Below are positions 52,301 through 60,888 of a DNA stretch of 64,000 nt, piece after piece; position 1 is the stretch's first letter; every line of letters begins with the position of its first letter. Under the pieces are notes generated by a model. The model did not search any database, was not told the origin of the DNA, and saw nothing but the letters and a program-made list of their open reading frames with translations. The DNA comes from Littorina saxatilis. Lineage: Eukaryota > Mollusca > Gastropoda > Littorinimorpha > Littorinidae. The position numbers and the translations under genes are program-made. Location of the stretch: positions 4,791,294-4,855,293 of the forward strand of contig NC_090253.1 in assembly GCF_037325665.1 (NCBI RefSeq). The letters are read 5' to 3'.

Positions 52301-55300
52301 TAAGTTGTTTAGAATTATTTGCAAGAGACTTTAGTTAGTTATTTTAGTATAAATGTGTGATTGATGTGAAGTTATGAACTTTCACAAGCTTCAAACAATT
52401 TGTTTTATTTTGGCAATTAAAATCTGATTTTGTAATATAAGTGCAGCTTTAGCCTATACTATAACTCTGTGTTCTCAGTTTGTCATTGTTTTGCAAATAT
52501 ATTATACAGTAACTGTACTAGAGACCAACATAACAAAAATTCTTGTGAAGTTATGCGCACGCTCACATTTTATGATTTTTGTTATCGTTTGTTTTCACAA
52601 ATGTTTTACTTTTATTACTTAGTTGTATGTTGATTACAAAGAGTAGCTGGAGAGAAAATAAGATGACATATGCACTTTCTTACTTTGGTTTGAATTAGCC
52701 ATACTTTGTGATGTCACGGTGTGAAGTTATGAACTCCTAGGACATTCTAAAAAAATTTCAGTTTCTGCCAACTCTTTGAGTCAGACAAACATTTTGGTGT
52801 ATTGAAATCCTTTTGATGGTACTTTTCAAGCACATTTTGCACAAAAACAGCAAAATTGTAGATTTAATGATAACTTATGCCAATATTTGCTGTGAAAAAA
52901 TTGTGACAATATTAATTTCTATAAATAATACAGATAACCAAAAAATCTTCTCCACACTTCATCTTCAAAAATTACCTTCATGTTCCAGCTCACCTTTTTC
53001 AGATTAAAAAACAAAACAAATTGTTTCCTGCCTGTATAAATTAAATTTATTATACCAATAAAAGTAAATTATGTGAAGTTATGAACTTCCCATTAATGGA
53101 GTTCACATCTGCATCATGCGTGACCAAAACAAGTTTAACTTGCTTGAAATGCAAAGTAATTTGCTGTAGCAATTTGCTCAGATGTCTAAAACAGACCCAA
53201 TACATGTAGCAACAATGATTTAACAAGTCTAAATTTTGTGACAGTGTGAAGTTATGAACTCCTGCAAACTTTTAAACCTGAATCTGTGAAGTGATCAAAC
53301 ATGAGTTTTCTTAAATCATAGCTGTTCCTTGCATATTTATGCTCTAAAATACATCTCTATTTTCAAAACAAAGAAAATGTTCATTTTTAAAATTGATTTT
53401 GTATGTCACAAAAATGGACACCTATTCTGACTTTGGGCCATATATACTGCTAACATTCCGAAATTCAGAATAAAAAAACCAAGAATTGCAGGTTAATGGA
53501 ACGTTTTATTGATTGAATTGAAAAAATACTTTGTAACAAAACTAACATTTTGTTTTGTCAATAATATAACATTCCATTAGCCTACAATTCTTGTTTTTTG
53601 ATCCATTCAGAGTCAGACAGCTTAGTCTGTTACAATCAGTGAATCACCCTCAGCAAAAGCCCATGTTAATTAACTGTAGCTTTCAATAACTTAAATGTTA
53701 ATTAGTACTTTTGATTGCTAGGGCTATTAATTGTAACTGTGACCTATAATCATTAGTAAAAGTTGCAGGATATTAGGAGATTAATTGCTGTCTTGTTTAT
53801 ATTGTTTAAGGATTGCTTTCAAGACCTGATCAAATTTTAAAGCATAAAAAAAACACCTGAGTGTTACAAATAACTTATTACGCTTGCAGATTGCAGACGC
53901 CTTTTGACCCTTTACACTTACAGTGATGTCCAGTTACATGCCAGACAGCAGATGGAAAATGTATGCATGGTCTTCAAAACACAAGGCCGGGCTATATTCT
54001 CACAACCCCATCTCCAGTTACAGACACACAAACCACCCAATCTATATTCTCACAACCCCATCTCCAGTTACAGACACACAAACCACCCAATCTATATTCT
54101 CAACTATGTCAGATGCTTTGAAACTGATGGGTTGTATTACTATAAGAATGTTTTGGGGTTGTATTTAAGTACTATTAGTATTAGGGACAAACCATTGCCA
54201 TGGACAAACCAATAGAGACAATCAGTATTACTATGTGTGTTCATCTTTGAAGTCCCATCTGAAAAGAATCCTGCGCAATTTTAAGAAGTCCCTCGCTGGC
54301 ACAAGTCCCTTTGATAAGTAAACATTTACAATTCCACTTGCAACACAAGGAAAGTACCAGAATAGAGATTGAAGAGAAGAAGAAGGATGATATAGAAGCT
54401 GCCAAACACATTTTTGGTATGCTGGTGGATATTGAAGAGGGAGATGTTGTTGAACCTGTCAGACTGGGGAAGGTGGGGGGCAACGCCCCCAGAATGCTCA
54501 GAGTCACAATCAGAAATGAGGAGAAAAAGAAGGAAATAATGAGAAAAGCTCCCACCCTGAATCGAGGAACAAATGACAGAAACAAAAAAGTGTACATTAA
54601 CCATGACCAAACTCCCCTGCAGAGGCAGAAGTACAAGGACCTAAGGGTGGAGCTGGACCAAAGAGTGGCTGCAGGAGAGAAGAACCTGGTGATCAGACAG
54701 GGGAAGATTGTGGAGCGCAAGACATGGACCAAGACTGTTGACAACAACGAACAGACTGCCGTGAAGGACGACGCCACTGCTGCCAGCAAAGGCACGTCCA
54801 ATGGCCGTCCCGAATGACTGAACAAAAGAAATGTAAATAGTGTACATAAAACTAAGGAAACAAAAAGAAAAAATCAGAAGGTAAATAGTGGTACAGATGC
54901 ATGTAAAGTTGTTTACTCAAATGTTGATGGTTTCTTGAACAAGAAGGATGAGTTTATGACCCGCATTGACCAAATTAAGCCTAAGATTATTGCACTCACA
55001 GAAATTAAGGCAAAAAATTCACAAACTTTTAATGAGGGAGAGTTTATAATTCCCAACTATGATATGTTTATGAACAAGAATCACAAAAGAGGTGTAGCCT
55101 TGTATGTGGATAGTAAGTTGAACGCACGAGAGTGCGATGATGTTAACGTAAGTAACTTTGAGGAAAGCGTTTTTTGCACCTTTAACAGTGCAAACAAGGA
55201 AAGTGTTCTGTTGGGCTGTATTTATCGTAGTCCTAACACCAGCTCTGAGGAGAACGATAACAAACTATTCCAAATGATGAGGTCAAATGAAGTGGCACAG

Positions 55301-57958
55301 TACGACAAAGTATGTATTATGGGTGATTTTAATTTCCCAGGTGTTCGTTGGGATGGGGTGTGGACAGGTGAAAAGAACAACAACATAATAGAGCATATTC
55401 TTGACTCTTTTTTGATTCAGAAGGTTCAGGAACCTACCAGACGGAGAGTGGGCCAGAGGCCGACCCTGGACGATTGGGTTCTAGTTAATGAACAAAATTT
55501 AATTTCTGATGTTGATCACCTTGACCCTGTGGCCAAGAGTGACCATGATGTTTTAAGTTTCCAGTTGTACATTGCGCAACAAAAAGAAAATCAGGAGGCG
55601 AAATATAACTATAACCTTAAGAAAGGTGACTACAGTAAGTTTAGAAGAATAGTTAAGGAGCATGACTGGCCAAATCTGGCCGAACTCGGCGTGGAGGAGG
55701 CCTGGAGCTGCATAAAGACCGTGCTACATGATGGTATGGAAAAGTGTATTCCCAAGGTAAAGAAAACACATAAAAAAAATATGAAACCTAAGTGGTTGGA
55801 TAATAAAGCCATGAGGCAGATAAAGAAAAAGCATAGCGCTTATAAGAGATATTTATGCACAAAGTCCGGACATGACTACCTAAGATACATTAAGATAAGA
55901 AATACTTGTACAAAAGACCTGAAAAAATCCCGTAAGGAATACGAAAAACAGATTGCAAAAGAAGGGAAGATAAACCCTAAGATGTTTTGGAAGTATACGT
56001 CCAGGAGAGAATGAAGACTTCTACAGGTATAAGCACTTTGAAAAAGGTGGATGGATCTTTTGTGGTTGACGATATGGGTAAGGCAGAAACCTTAAATGAG
56101 TATTTTTCTAGCGTTTTTACACGCGAGGACGTGTCAGACATCCCGACTATGACGGAAGGCTGCTATTCAGATGGGGCATCCTTATCTGAAATAAGAGTGA
56201 CACCCTTAGCAGTTAAAAAGAAACTGAAAGAGTTGGATGAAAATAAAGCCCAAGGGCCTGATCTAATCCCATCAAAGGTACTTAAGGAGTTGTGTGATGA
56301 ACTATCTATCCCATTATGCTTGCTGTTCAACAAATCTTTGGAATCTGGAAATATACCAGGTGATTGGAAAACAGCGGAGGTAACCGCTATTTTCAAAAAG
56401 GGTACCAAGTCAGAACCAGGTAACTACAGACCAGTAAGCTTAACCTGTGTAACATGCAAGGTATTGGAGTCTCTTGTTCGGGATTCTATAGTGTCTTATC
56501 TCACAGACAATAATTTATATGCTGACTGTCAGCATGGTTTTAGAAAAAGACGTTCTTGTGTCACTCAACTCATAGAGGTCATGGAAGACCTCACAAAATT
56601 CGTTGATGAAGGTGAAGCCATAGATATAATTTACTGTGACTTTAAGAAGGCCTTCGATACTGTGCCGCATGAGAGATTACTCCTAAAGCTTGCATCGTAT
56701 GGGCTTAGTTCCAGCGTCCTTCCCTGGATTCGGTCATTCCTGAGTGGCCGGTCCCAGAGGGTACGAGTTGGACAGGCAACGTCGAACCAAGCAGCAGTTC
56801 TCAGCGGAATTCCACAGGGCAGCGTTTTGGGGCCGGTTCTATTTACAGTGTTTATAAATGACCTACCAGATGTGGTTAGTGGTATAGTGAAGATTTTTGC
56901 GGATGATACAAAACTGTACAATAAAGCAACAAACAGTTCAGTCATGCAAAAAGACATACACTTACTTCAGGATTGGACAAATAAATGGAAATTATTTTTT
57001 AATGTTTCAAAGTGCAATGTTCTGCATTCTGGTAAAAAGAATCCCAAATATGACTACGTGATGACTGTCAATGATGCTATTGAAAAAATAAATGTATGTG
57101 ATGAGGAAAAGGACATCGGTGTTGTTTTCGACAGCAATTTGTCATTCGACCCGCATATTCGAGGAGTTGTGTCAAAAGCTAATCAGAGGATTGGAATTAT
57201 CAAACGAACGTTCTCATTTCTTGACAAGGACACCTTCTTAAAGCTATACAAAGCCTTTGTGAGACCACTGGTGGAATATGCAAATGTGGTGTGGAGCCCA
57301 TTCCTCAAGAGACAGTCTCAGACAATTGAGAGGGTGCAGCGTCGAGCAACTAAAATTCTAAAGGAGTGCCGGGATAAGTCTTACGCGGACAGACTCAAAT
57401 ACCTAGACCTCCACTCTCTGAAGGGAAGGAGGACAAGGGGTGACCTAATACAAACATATAGAATTATAAATGGGGTGGATGACATTGACATGCACAAAAT
57501 ATTCACATTCAAGCAGACAGACAACACCAGAAACAGCCACGGAAAAATCTTTGTTCAACACTGTAAGACTAACAAGCGCAAGTTTTCGTTTTCTCAAAGA
57601 GTTGCTAACAATTGGAATGCACTACCCGCTAACATAAAATTCGCACCCACAGTAGACGCCTTCAAAAACTTCTTGGACAATTCTCCAAAATTTCTTAACC
57701 TTTTTTACGACTTTGATTGAAAGCATTGAAAGAATAGGGATTTAGGCATGCAAAGTATCTGACAAAGAAGGGGCACCAATAAGGCCTCGCGGCCTTCGGC
57801 TAACAAATATAGCCGCCCCTATATACTACTACTACTACTACTACTAACACCCGTTCCCATTTCACATTTCATTTGCGTCCTACCTTTCCATACACAACCG
57901 AGTGTTCGCCGTGCAATATCACTTTTCCTGGGGCTGAAACTACGATGTCTGTTGTCAT
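32822..57958 (-). CDS. MVK: Mevalonate kinase, nine exons, complete
   Basis: Nine exons join with matching phases to 1239 nt, 412 residues (human is 396). The enzyme phosphorylates mevalonate at the 5-hydroxyl using ATP, a cytosolic/peroxisomal step of isoprenoid and sterol synthesis. It shows the GHMP kinase motifs: residues 9-18 [10 protein letters not shown] (Lys12 is the counterpart of human Lys13), 145-155 [11 protein letters not shown] for ATP binding, [10 protein letters not shown] with Asp220 as counterpart of the catalytic Asp204, and 347-356 [10 protein letters not shown]. Exon order (minus): 57884-57958, 50429-50588, 49356-49512, 48693-48979, 48365-48410, 46780-46870, 43323-43442, 33675-33828, 32822-32970. 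Exon 2's donor (cacg|gtctgg) was chosen by phase and is the weakest. Intron 3 is GC-AG. Exon 6's junction is tandemly amplified. Introns are long and full of mobile DNA but the coding sequence looks intact. Confidence 0.93.
33425..33672. repeat. CA repeats with ctaaactaagacaa units
   Basis: Alternating (CA)n and imperfect agtctaaactaagacaaaac copies, reaching to within three bases of the exon 8 donor. Confidence 0.85.
33675..33828 (-). CDS. MVK: MVK exon 8
   Basis: Acceptor ttgctgttgcag, donor gttggt. It reads [20 protein letters not shown] and [17 protein letters not shown], the third GHMP motif. Confidence 0.95.
34134..34282. mobile_element. Foldback MITE (~150 bp)
   Basis: gttatttctaatatgctgac and its inverse gtcagcatattagaaataac; the arms extend to about 47 bp, to gacatgtc. 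A central ~55-bp loop. Confidence 0.7.
34752..35305 (+). mobile_element. Interspersed repeat with gagtcacttgag hairpin and (GTCCGGCC)n
   Basis: It begins gagtcacttgagaaaaagtg and ends gtgactcgatcgagcgtttg plus ctcttcttgtt. Same architecture as 12345-13188. It contains two copies of aacgttgg(a/g)cttttctcgga about 300 bp apart. Confidence 0.6.
35306..35693. other. MVK intron 8, no feature
   Basis: No recognisable exon or repeat between the preceding repeat and the MITE hosting the LTR element. Confidence 0.4.
35731..36274 (+). repeat. Left LTR of the gypsy-type fossil
   Basis: 544 bp, TG...CA ends, AATAAA-like signals near 36150 and 36214; followed by a tggggg-type primer-binding region. Confidence 0.9.
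37031..39538 (+). pseudogene. Pol-like part of the gypsy-type fossil
   Basis: It contains an H2C2 zinc finger ([16 protein letters not shown]), an integrase core ([34 protein letters not shown]), a chromo/SH3-like tail ([11 protein letters not shown]), and then RNase H ([36 protein letters not shown]-type). Integrase precedes RNase H, the reverse of the usual gypsy order. It is a fossil of a broken element. Confidence 0.8.
39671..40210 (+). repeat. Right LTR of the gypsy-type fossil
   Basis: 540 bp, nearly identical to the left LTR; preceded by a gttgggggtaa polypurine-like tract and followed by the aagac target copy. Confidence 0.9.
40284..41330 (+). mobile_element. ~1-kb interspersed repeat (acatttagtcaag ends)
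   Basis: It starts acatttagtcaagttttgac and ends tgactaaatgttgtattttc plus cgccttacgcgacttg, with short inverted ends. It includes a GT run and a conserved gatctttatgaaatttgaca segment. An opposite-strand copy is at 44617-45495, and pieces at 1-130 and 63285-63490. Possibly a non-autonomous DNA transposon. Confidence 0.7.
40619..40805. mobile_element. pogo/Tigger-like MITE nested in the 1-kb repeat
   Basis: 187 bp with ends cagtcgactctggttaatcg and cgattaaccggaatagactg and TA on both sides (40617-40618, 40806-40807). The copy at 44617-45495 lacks it and keeps a single TA at the same site, an empty-site proof of insertion. Confidence 0.85.
41375..43290. repeat. 1.9-kb compound minisatellite (CA)n-(C)n-ctcacagtgacagtac
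   Basis: Around 60 units built from cacacacactcacagtgacag plus tacaaaccc with variable C and CA runs. The long Cys/Val and His/Thr frames across it are artefacts. Confidence 0.95.
43323..43442 (-). CDS. MVK: MVK exon 7
   Basis: Acceptor gatactttcag, donor gtcagt, 40 codons in phase 0: [19 protein letters not shown], ending WQGYSQLE. Its donor is about 30 bp from the 1.9-kb CA/C minisatellite. Confidence 0.93.
43443..43649. repeat. (ATC)n/(GTC)n microsatellite and short flank
   Basis: Imperfect atcatcatc/gtcgtc to about 43535; then nothing. Confidence 0.8.
43650..44056 (+). mobile_element. tRNA(Thr)-like SINE with alternative tail and (GATT)n
   Basis: The head ggggatatagctcagttggt matches 32261-32634, but after gtgtccgaac the body switches to gtgcacgttaaagatcccac, aataggccgtgaaagg and gcgatataagcctcat plus (tgat)n. 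Confidence 0.85.
44251..44580. repeat. Perfect 30-bp x 11 tandem array
   Basis: Eleven identical copies of a unit starting cacaaccaaacacctcatca. The unit length is a multiple of three and keeps frames open on both strands ([10 protein letters not shown] on plus), but it lies in MVK intron 6 with no exon signals. Confidence 0.95.
44617..45495 (-). mobile_element. ~0.9-kb interspersed repeat, opposite copy of 40284-41330
   Basis: Runs from acaagtcgcgtaaggcgaaa to acatttagtcaaaacttgac. It provides the uninterrupted site for the nested MITE at 40619-40805. Confidence 0.75.
45708..46812 (-). repeat. 50-bp x ~22 array of MVK exon 6 / intron 6 junction
   Basis: Units start at regular 50-bp steps. 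On the minus strand each unit reads the last codons of exon 6 ([10 protein letters not shown], with one base variant) followed by the donor gtatgttgct and a ctgcaccttgtag stretch. Units vary at only two or three positions. The first unit (46780-46812) is the functional exon end. Confidence 0.93.
46780..46870 (-). CDS. MVK: MVK exon 6, whose 3' end seeds the 50-bp array
   Basis: Acceptor ttcatttcag. It reads [20 protein letters not shown] then [10 protein letters not shown], donor gtatgt. The last ~30 coding bases plus the donor are the first unit of the array 45708-46812. Confidence 0.88.
46871..47687. other. MVK intron 5, no feature
   Basis: Contains two copies of acgtattctgg near 47420 and a few aatgtcacg words near 47010; no exon. 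Confidence 0.4.
47688..48065 (+). mobile_element. SINE with a different tRNA head but shared core
   Basis: Head gcagtggcgtggtggtaaga and gagttcgaatcccgg differ from the Thr-like head. The body from tgtacacgcaagcacaagac to aatacccagcatgc matches the SINE 32261-32634. The tail ends gtagaagaagaagg. Confidence 0.8.
48365..48410 (-). CDS. MVK: MVK exon 5 (46-nt micro-exon)
   Basis: Acceptor tccaag, donor gtaagt. It reads [16 protein letters not shown], matching the GGALRYHQGKISSLKR stretch of vertebrate mevalonate kinase in position and length, and it fixes the phase between exons 4 and 6. Confidence 0.88.
48411..48692. repeat. MVK intron 4 with CA/CACG microsatellite
   Basis: 282-bp intron; (CA)n with gcac and tgac interruptions at 48450-48560. 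Confidence 0.85.
48693..48979 (-). CDS. MVK: MVK exon 4 (ATP-binding loop, catalytic Asp)
   Basis: Acceptor tacttgcag, donor gtaatt. Reads [20 protein letters not shown], then [14 protein letters not shown]. It contains both the glycine-rich ATP loop and the catalytic aspartate. Confidence 0.95.
48980..49355. mobile_element. MVK intron 3 with MITE (ggtcttaaaaaggaggg) and poly-C
   Basis: 49140-49290 is the tttaagac MITE family; then a poly-C/poly-A run at 49303-49334 directly beside the exon 3 donor. Confidence 0.65.
49356..49512 (-). CDS. MVK: MVK exon 3 (GC donor)
   Basis: Reads [20 protein letters not shown] through [20 protein letters not shown]. It ends caaag|gcaagc, a GC-AG intron: the next in-phase GT would read into a poly-G frame. 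Confidence 0.85.
49675..50090 (-). mobile_element. SINE tail fragments, reverse orientation
   Basis: (aatc)n, atgaggcttatatcgcgcga and, after an AT-rich patch, a second piece with gtgtgagatggaattttttt and cccaatgtagtgtacacgaa. Two tail copies joined. Confidence 0.7.
50429..50588 (-). CDS. MVK: MVK exon 2
   Basis: Acceptor actttttcag. It reads [18 protein letters not shown], then [18 protein letters not shown]. The donor is set at gtctgg by the phase exon 3 needs; a stronger-looking gtgaac five bases on would put exon 3 out of frame. Confidence 0.8.
51081..53259. repeat. Periodic palindromic box, GTGAAGTTATGAAC, ~175-bp spacing
   Basis: Exact 14-mers at 51809 (inverted), 52026, 52206, 52366, 52721, 53073 and 53246; near matches at 51081 (inverted), 51289, 51459, 51657, 51987 (inverted), 52545 and 52892. 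From 52026 on, steps are 180, 160, 179, 176, 171, 181 and 173. Several copies extend to GAAGTTATGAACTTC, an inverted repeat with a 3-base centre. The DNA between boxes is AT-rich and shows no evident similarity from unit to unit. It may be a decayed satellite with a selected protein-binding box, or an array of regulatory sites. Confidence 0.75.
53470..53605. mobile_element. Foldback MITE (~135 bp)
   Basis: caagaattgcaggttaatgg and ccattagcctacaattcttg are inverted; arms extend to about 55 bp with several differences; loop about 45 bp. Confidence 0.65.
53992..54092. repeat. 50-bp direct duplication
   Basis: tctcacaaccccatctccag... occurs twice in tandem, plus a partial third start. Confidence 0.85.
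54311..54817 (+). pseudogene. LINE ORF1-like, N-terminally incomplete
   Basis: About 168 residues, basic and charged: [53 protein letters not shown]. It resembles the C-terminal nucleic-acid-binding part of ORF1 proteins of CR1/L2-type LINEs. The frame opens without an ATG in context. Confidence 0.6.
54900..56014 (+). CDS. LINE ORF2, endonuclease part
   Basis: APE-type endonuclease: [51 protein letters not shown] (catalytic Asp/Asn) and [12 protein letters not shown] (catalytic Asp-His). It nicks target DNA to prime reverse transcription. The frame ends [14 protein letters not shown]-stop and coding continues one frame over. Confidence 0.8.
56010..57720 (+). CDS. LINE ORF2, reverse transcriptase part
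   Basis: The frame continues from about 56010 ([20 protein letters not shown]). RT motifs: [76 protein letters not shown] and [10 protein letters not shown] (FADD active site), then a thumb and C-terminal [16 protein letters not shown] single-base offset separates it from the endonuclease frame; otherwise open for 570 codons, so the copy is young. Confidence 0.88.
57884..57958 (-). CDS. MVK: MVK exon 1
   Basis: ATG at 57956-57958; 25 codons, [20 protein letters not shown] then VVYGK, donor gtagga, phase 0. It carries the first GHMP motif. Confidence 0.92.
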
Positions 57959-58329
57959 GATGAACAGATGGAATGCTGTGAAATGGGATAGATCCAATAA
58001 AATGCGCTCAAAAACATCTGCACATACAACGTTGTCGCTGACACAGCCGTCCGAAAATCGCCTGATCAGTTCGAAAACTCATGCCACTGATAAGCAGGAA
58101 GTGACGTTCTCTCCGAGTTTCGATTTCGCATACATAGAAACAAGTCTATTACTAACAAGCAGTCCTCGCTCCCAGTCTCTGTTGACGCCCGCTTGCAACC
58201 GGTTCCTTCTCTTTACATACTAAATGAGCACAGTATAATGCGTCATCGAAAAACTTTCACATTTTTCAACCCAGAGAACATTTTGGGTCGGGAAATCCTT
58301 TAAAAAAATGACATCATGCGTGGACTGCA

Positions 58330-58465
58330 AGACAGTATCCTAATGGTCGTTATTGTAAGTAACTTGCTATTTTTTCCTGTACTTATGTATCTTGAATGTG
58401 TCAATAGGCTATGTGCTTTAATGACAATAAATTCTGATTCTGATTCTGATTCTGTGTTGTGTGAT
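58330..58465 (+). mobile_element. 3' tail of another LINE, (ATTCTG)n
   Basis: Ends tgtgctttaatgacaataaa then (ttctga)n, typical of a truncated CR1/L2-like 3' end. 57959-58329 contains the presumed MVK 5' leader and promoter, with no clear motif. Confidence 0.5.
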
Positions 58466-59232
58466 CCACTTCTGATCTCGCGTGCACTAGATCAATGAGC
58501 GTGCACGGTATAAGGGATGCTACTCGTATAAACAGCCCAAACTTGAAACAGCTTTCTAGCTTCCCTTGTGTTATTGCAGGATTGTAGTACACGAAGTTCC
58601 CTTTCTGGTAGCAGAGATCGTGTTTTATATTCTCTGCTGTTCGAGGTTCAGTCAGGATTAAAAAGGGAGTTGAGTTGTTGTATGCTAATGACGAACCAGG
58701 AAATTGCATCGATTTTATTGCAATTTGCATATAGGCTAAGTGTAGAAGGGTTCGGGAAACAAGATGTTTTGGTTTCTCTGATCATGTGATGTGTTACGGA
58801 CTCTCTCTGGACTTTCACTCAGGGACACAACAGATGACACGGCGACACTGAACAGCAGAATACTGGCATGGCAAACTTTATTTCTGTGTCTCTCGATCTT
58901 CCCTCCTCCTCTTCGCCAACCCACCGAACCGCGGCCGGTGGCTACAAGCCGAGCACACCGTGAATACAAAGTCGACTACATCAGTCTTGTCAGTCACAGT
59001 TACTGAGTGGAGCACACAACAAAATGCGGCCACACTCTTCCGAAGTTCTCGAAGTTCTCTCTTACACTCTCGCATGTACATACATAATCAAACTTTAGCG
59101 AGAATCACAAACATCCAATCAGCATCTTAGCCGGTGAGGGCCACCCGGCGTAACCACGACACTACTAGCGGCAGGTTCCGTGTTGTGGTTGACTAAAGAC
59201 AAGAGGAAAGGGAGGGGGGGGGGGGGGGAGTA
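58466..59232. other. No gene seen
   Basis: Moderately GC-rich around 58880-58960 (gaaccgcggccggtggc). It may include upstream control sequence of MVK or of the block at 59233; no supported feature. Confidence 0.35.
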
Positions 59233-59388
59233 ATGACTAAAACATTTGAGCCCAGCTGGCATCGTCTATCATCTACCCGGATCAAATTCAAAAGAATCAC
59301 GGTGGAGACACGCCGAAGAAACGCCGGTACCCAGACAGTTGTTACGCCCGACTTTGTACCCAGAAGGCAAAAGCGACTCTCTGTGAAG
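59233..59388 (+). CDS. Unassigned coding-like exon
   Basis: ATG followed by 52 codons, MTKTFEPSWHRLSSTRIKF to RRQKRLSVK, ending aag|gtatgc, a good donor. It is basic. No family recognised. It could be a first exon of an unknown gene or chance. Confidence 0.3.
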
Positions 59389-59919
59389 GTATGCTGGCTA
59401 AAATGTTATTACAGAAAAGAATCAGAAGCGTTTTAAAACAGATTAGTTCAGTTATGATTGTGAATGTTTTCTGCGCTAAGCGGCGGTGTTTTGTTTTTGT
59501 AATTTAGGCCTGTTGTTAAAGCACAATTACTCAAGAAAACTTGATTTCAGCAAAAATGTGACTACCGTTGGAGAGAAAAATGCTAAACACACTACAGAAA
59601 CGCAGTCCATTGGATCGATATCCACTAAAACTGATTTTGTACACTCTCTTTAACTTCATGGGAAAAGGGCATAATGACTAGATATATCGTGAAGAAGTAC
59701 GAGAACAAAATAAAAGGGTACCCATGTGCTGCAGTGTTACGCGCCCCAGACTTTTCCATTTTTTGACTGTTACTCGGGCCCCAGGTATTGACAATTTTCT
59801 CTAACCTTCATCTTCATGCATTTTTTTGTTTACCTGAAACTAAATATGCTGGTTTTACGTGACAAAGTTTGGAGATTTGCATGTTAGTCAAGTAACTCAG
59901 GCTTGTTCTGTCTTCAGTT

Positions 59920-60203
59920 CGGTTACAGTTAAACACATGGATTTCAGACTCAACTACTGTCACTCTGATCATGAGCTCTTTGTGGATGTCATTAACCACG
60001 CTGTCAATGCCCATTATGACAACGAACTTACAATACGGGTTCTCACTCTAAACTCACAGACAGGGAAAAGATCATACGTACGGACAGATTTTAAAGTGGT
60101 CCCATCAGTTCTTCAAAAGGAACGTAAAACTATTATTGGGAAAACTAACAAAAGAATTGAAATAGTTTTTGAGGCAAATAAATTGTCCAGAAATTTCAAG
60201 TGA
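59920..60203 (+). CDS. Unassigned coding-like block ending in TGA
   Basis: Open frame from SSVTVKHMDFRLNYCHSDHE through INHAVNAHYDNELTIRVLTL, TGKRSYVRTDFKVVP, to NKLSRNFK-stop. A tctgtcttcag acceptor lies at its start, but its phase does not match the donor at 59388, so the two are not proven to be one gene. Function unknown. Confidence 0.3.
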
Positions 60204-60289
60204 AAAATTAGACACCTCTAATTAAGTAGAAGTGCGGCATTGCCACGGCACTGCATACCCCCCGCGAGGAACAAATCGCCCTTCTCTCT

Positions 60290-60297
60290 CCGACTCA

Positions 60298-60332
<35 letters not shown>

Positions 60333-60410
60333 AGTCTCTCTCACACCCACCGTCACACACACAGACACACACGGATATAAACACCTACACACACACACAC
60401 GCTCCCTTGT
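60290..60410. repeat. (CT)n and (CA)n microsatellites
   Basis: Simple repeats with minor breaks. Confidence 0.9.
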
Positions 60411-60632
60411 ACACTCATCATCCGTGCGGGCAGGGTACAAATGAAAGAAGATGATTTTTCTACATTGCCAATTAAATCATTGCTCAATCAGCGGCCTAGC
60501 TACACATTTGAAGAATAGAAACAGACATTTCTCCCAAACAGAACAAAATAATACAGACAAAACGCTCGTAATGCTCCAATTAAAAACGAAAATCATTGCT
60601 CAATCAGCAAGCTTATTTGCACATTCCCCTGC

Positions 60633-60888
60633 TCAAGGGCGGATCTGGGGGGGGGGGGGGGGGGGGTTACACGGGTTACGTAACCCCCCACCACCCCCCA
60701 AAAAGAGGTAATTTATTGGCTCAGGATGCACCAGATAGCTTTATTTTGCTTCTTTGGATAAAAAAAATTTCCGGGGGGGGCATGCCCCCGGACCCCCTAG
60801 AGGCTTCGGCGCCGTCAACTTGTATCTTCGCAGTCATTTTGTAACCCCCCCCCCCCCCCTCCAAAGTGAATTGATCCGCCCTTGCTGC
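60633..60888. mobile_element. G/C-tipped MITE (caagggcggatc ends)
   Basis: Ends caagggcggatc and gatccgcccttg are inverted; inside are G and C runs and gggggggcatgcccccgg. Resembles 4740-5036 in build, with different ends. Confidence 0.65.

Larger units (their letters stand above)
54300..57850 (+). mobile_element. Non-LTR retrotransposon (LINE, CR1/Jockey-like), nearly full length
   Basis: ORF1 about 54311-54817, endonuclease from about 54900, reverse transcriptase to 57720, then a ~70-bp 3' region ending in (TAC)n. The order EN-RT in one ORF2, no RNase H, and a short microsatellite tail fit the CR1/L2/Jockey group. The 5' end appears truncated, since ORF1 has no good ATG. It lies in MVK intron 1, sense strand opposite to the gene. 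Confidence 0.85.

Noticed and set aside
51081-53259. CRISPR-like reading of the spaced palindromic boxes
   Set aside because: Spacing of ~175 bp, imperfect boxes and mixed orientation do not fit; eukaryotic intron context.
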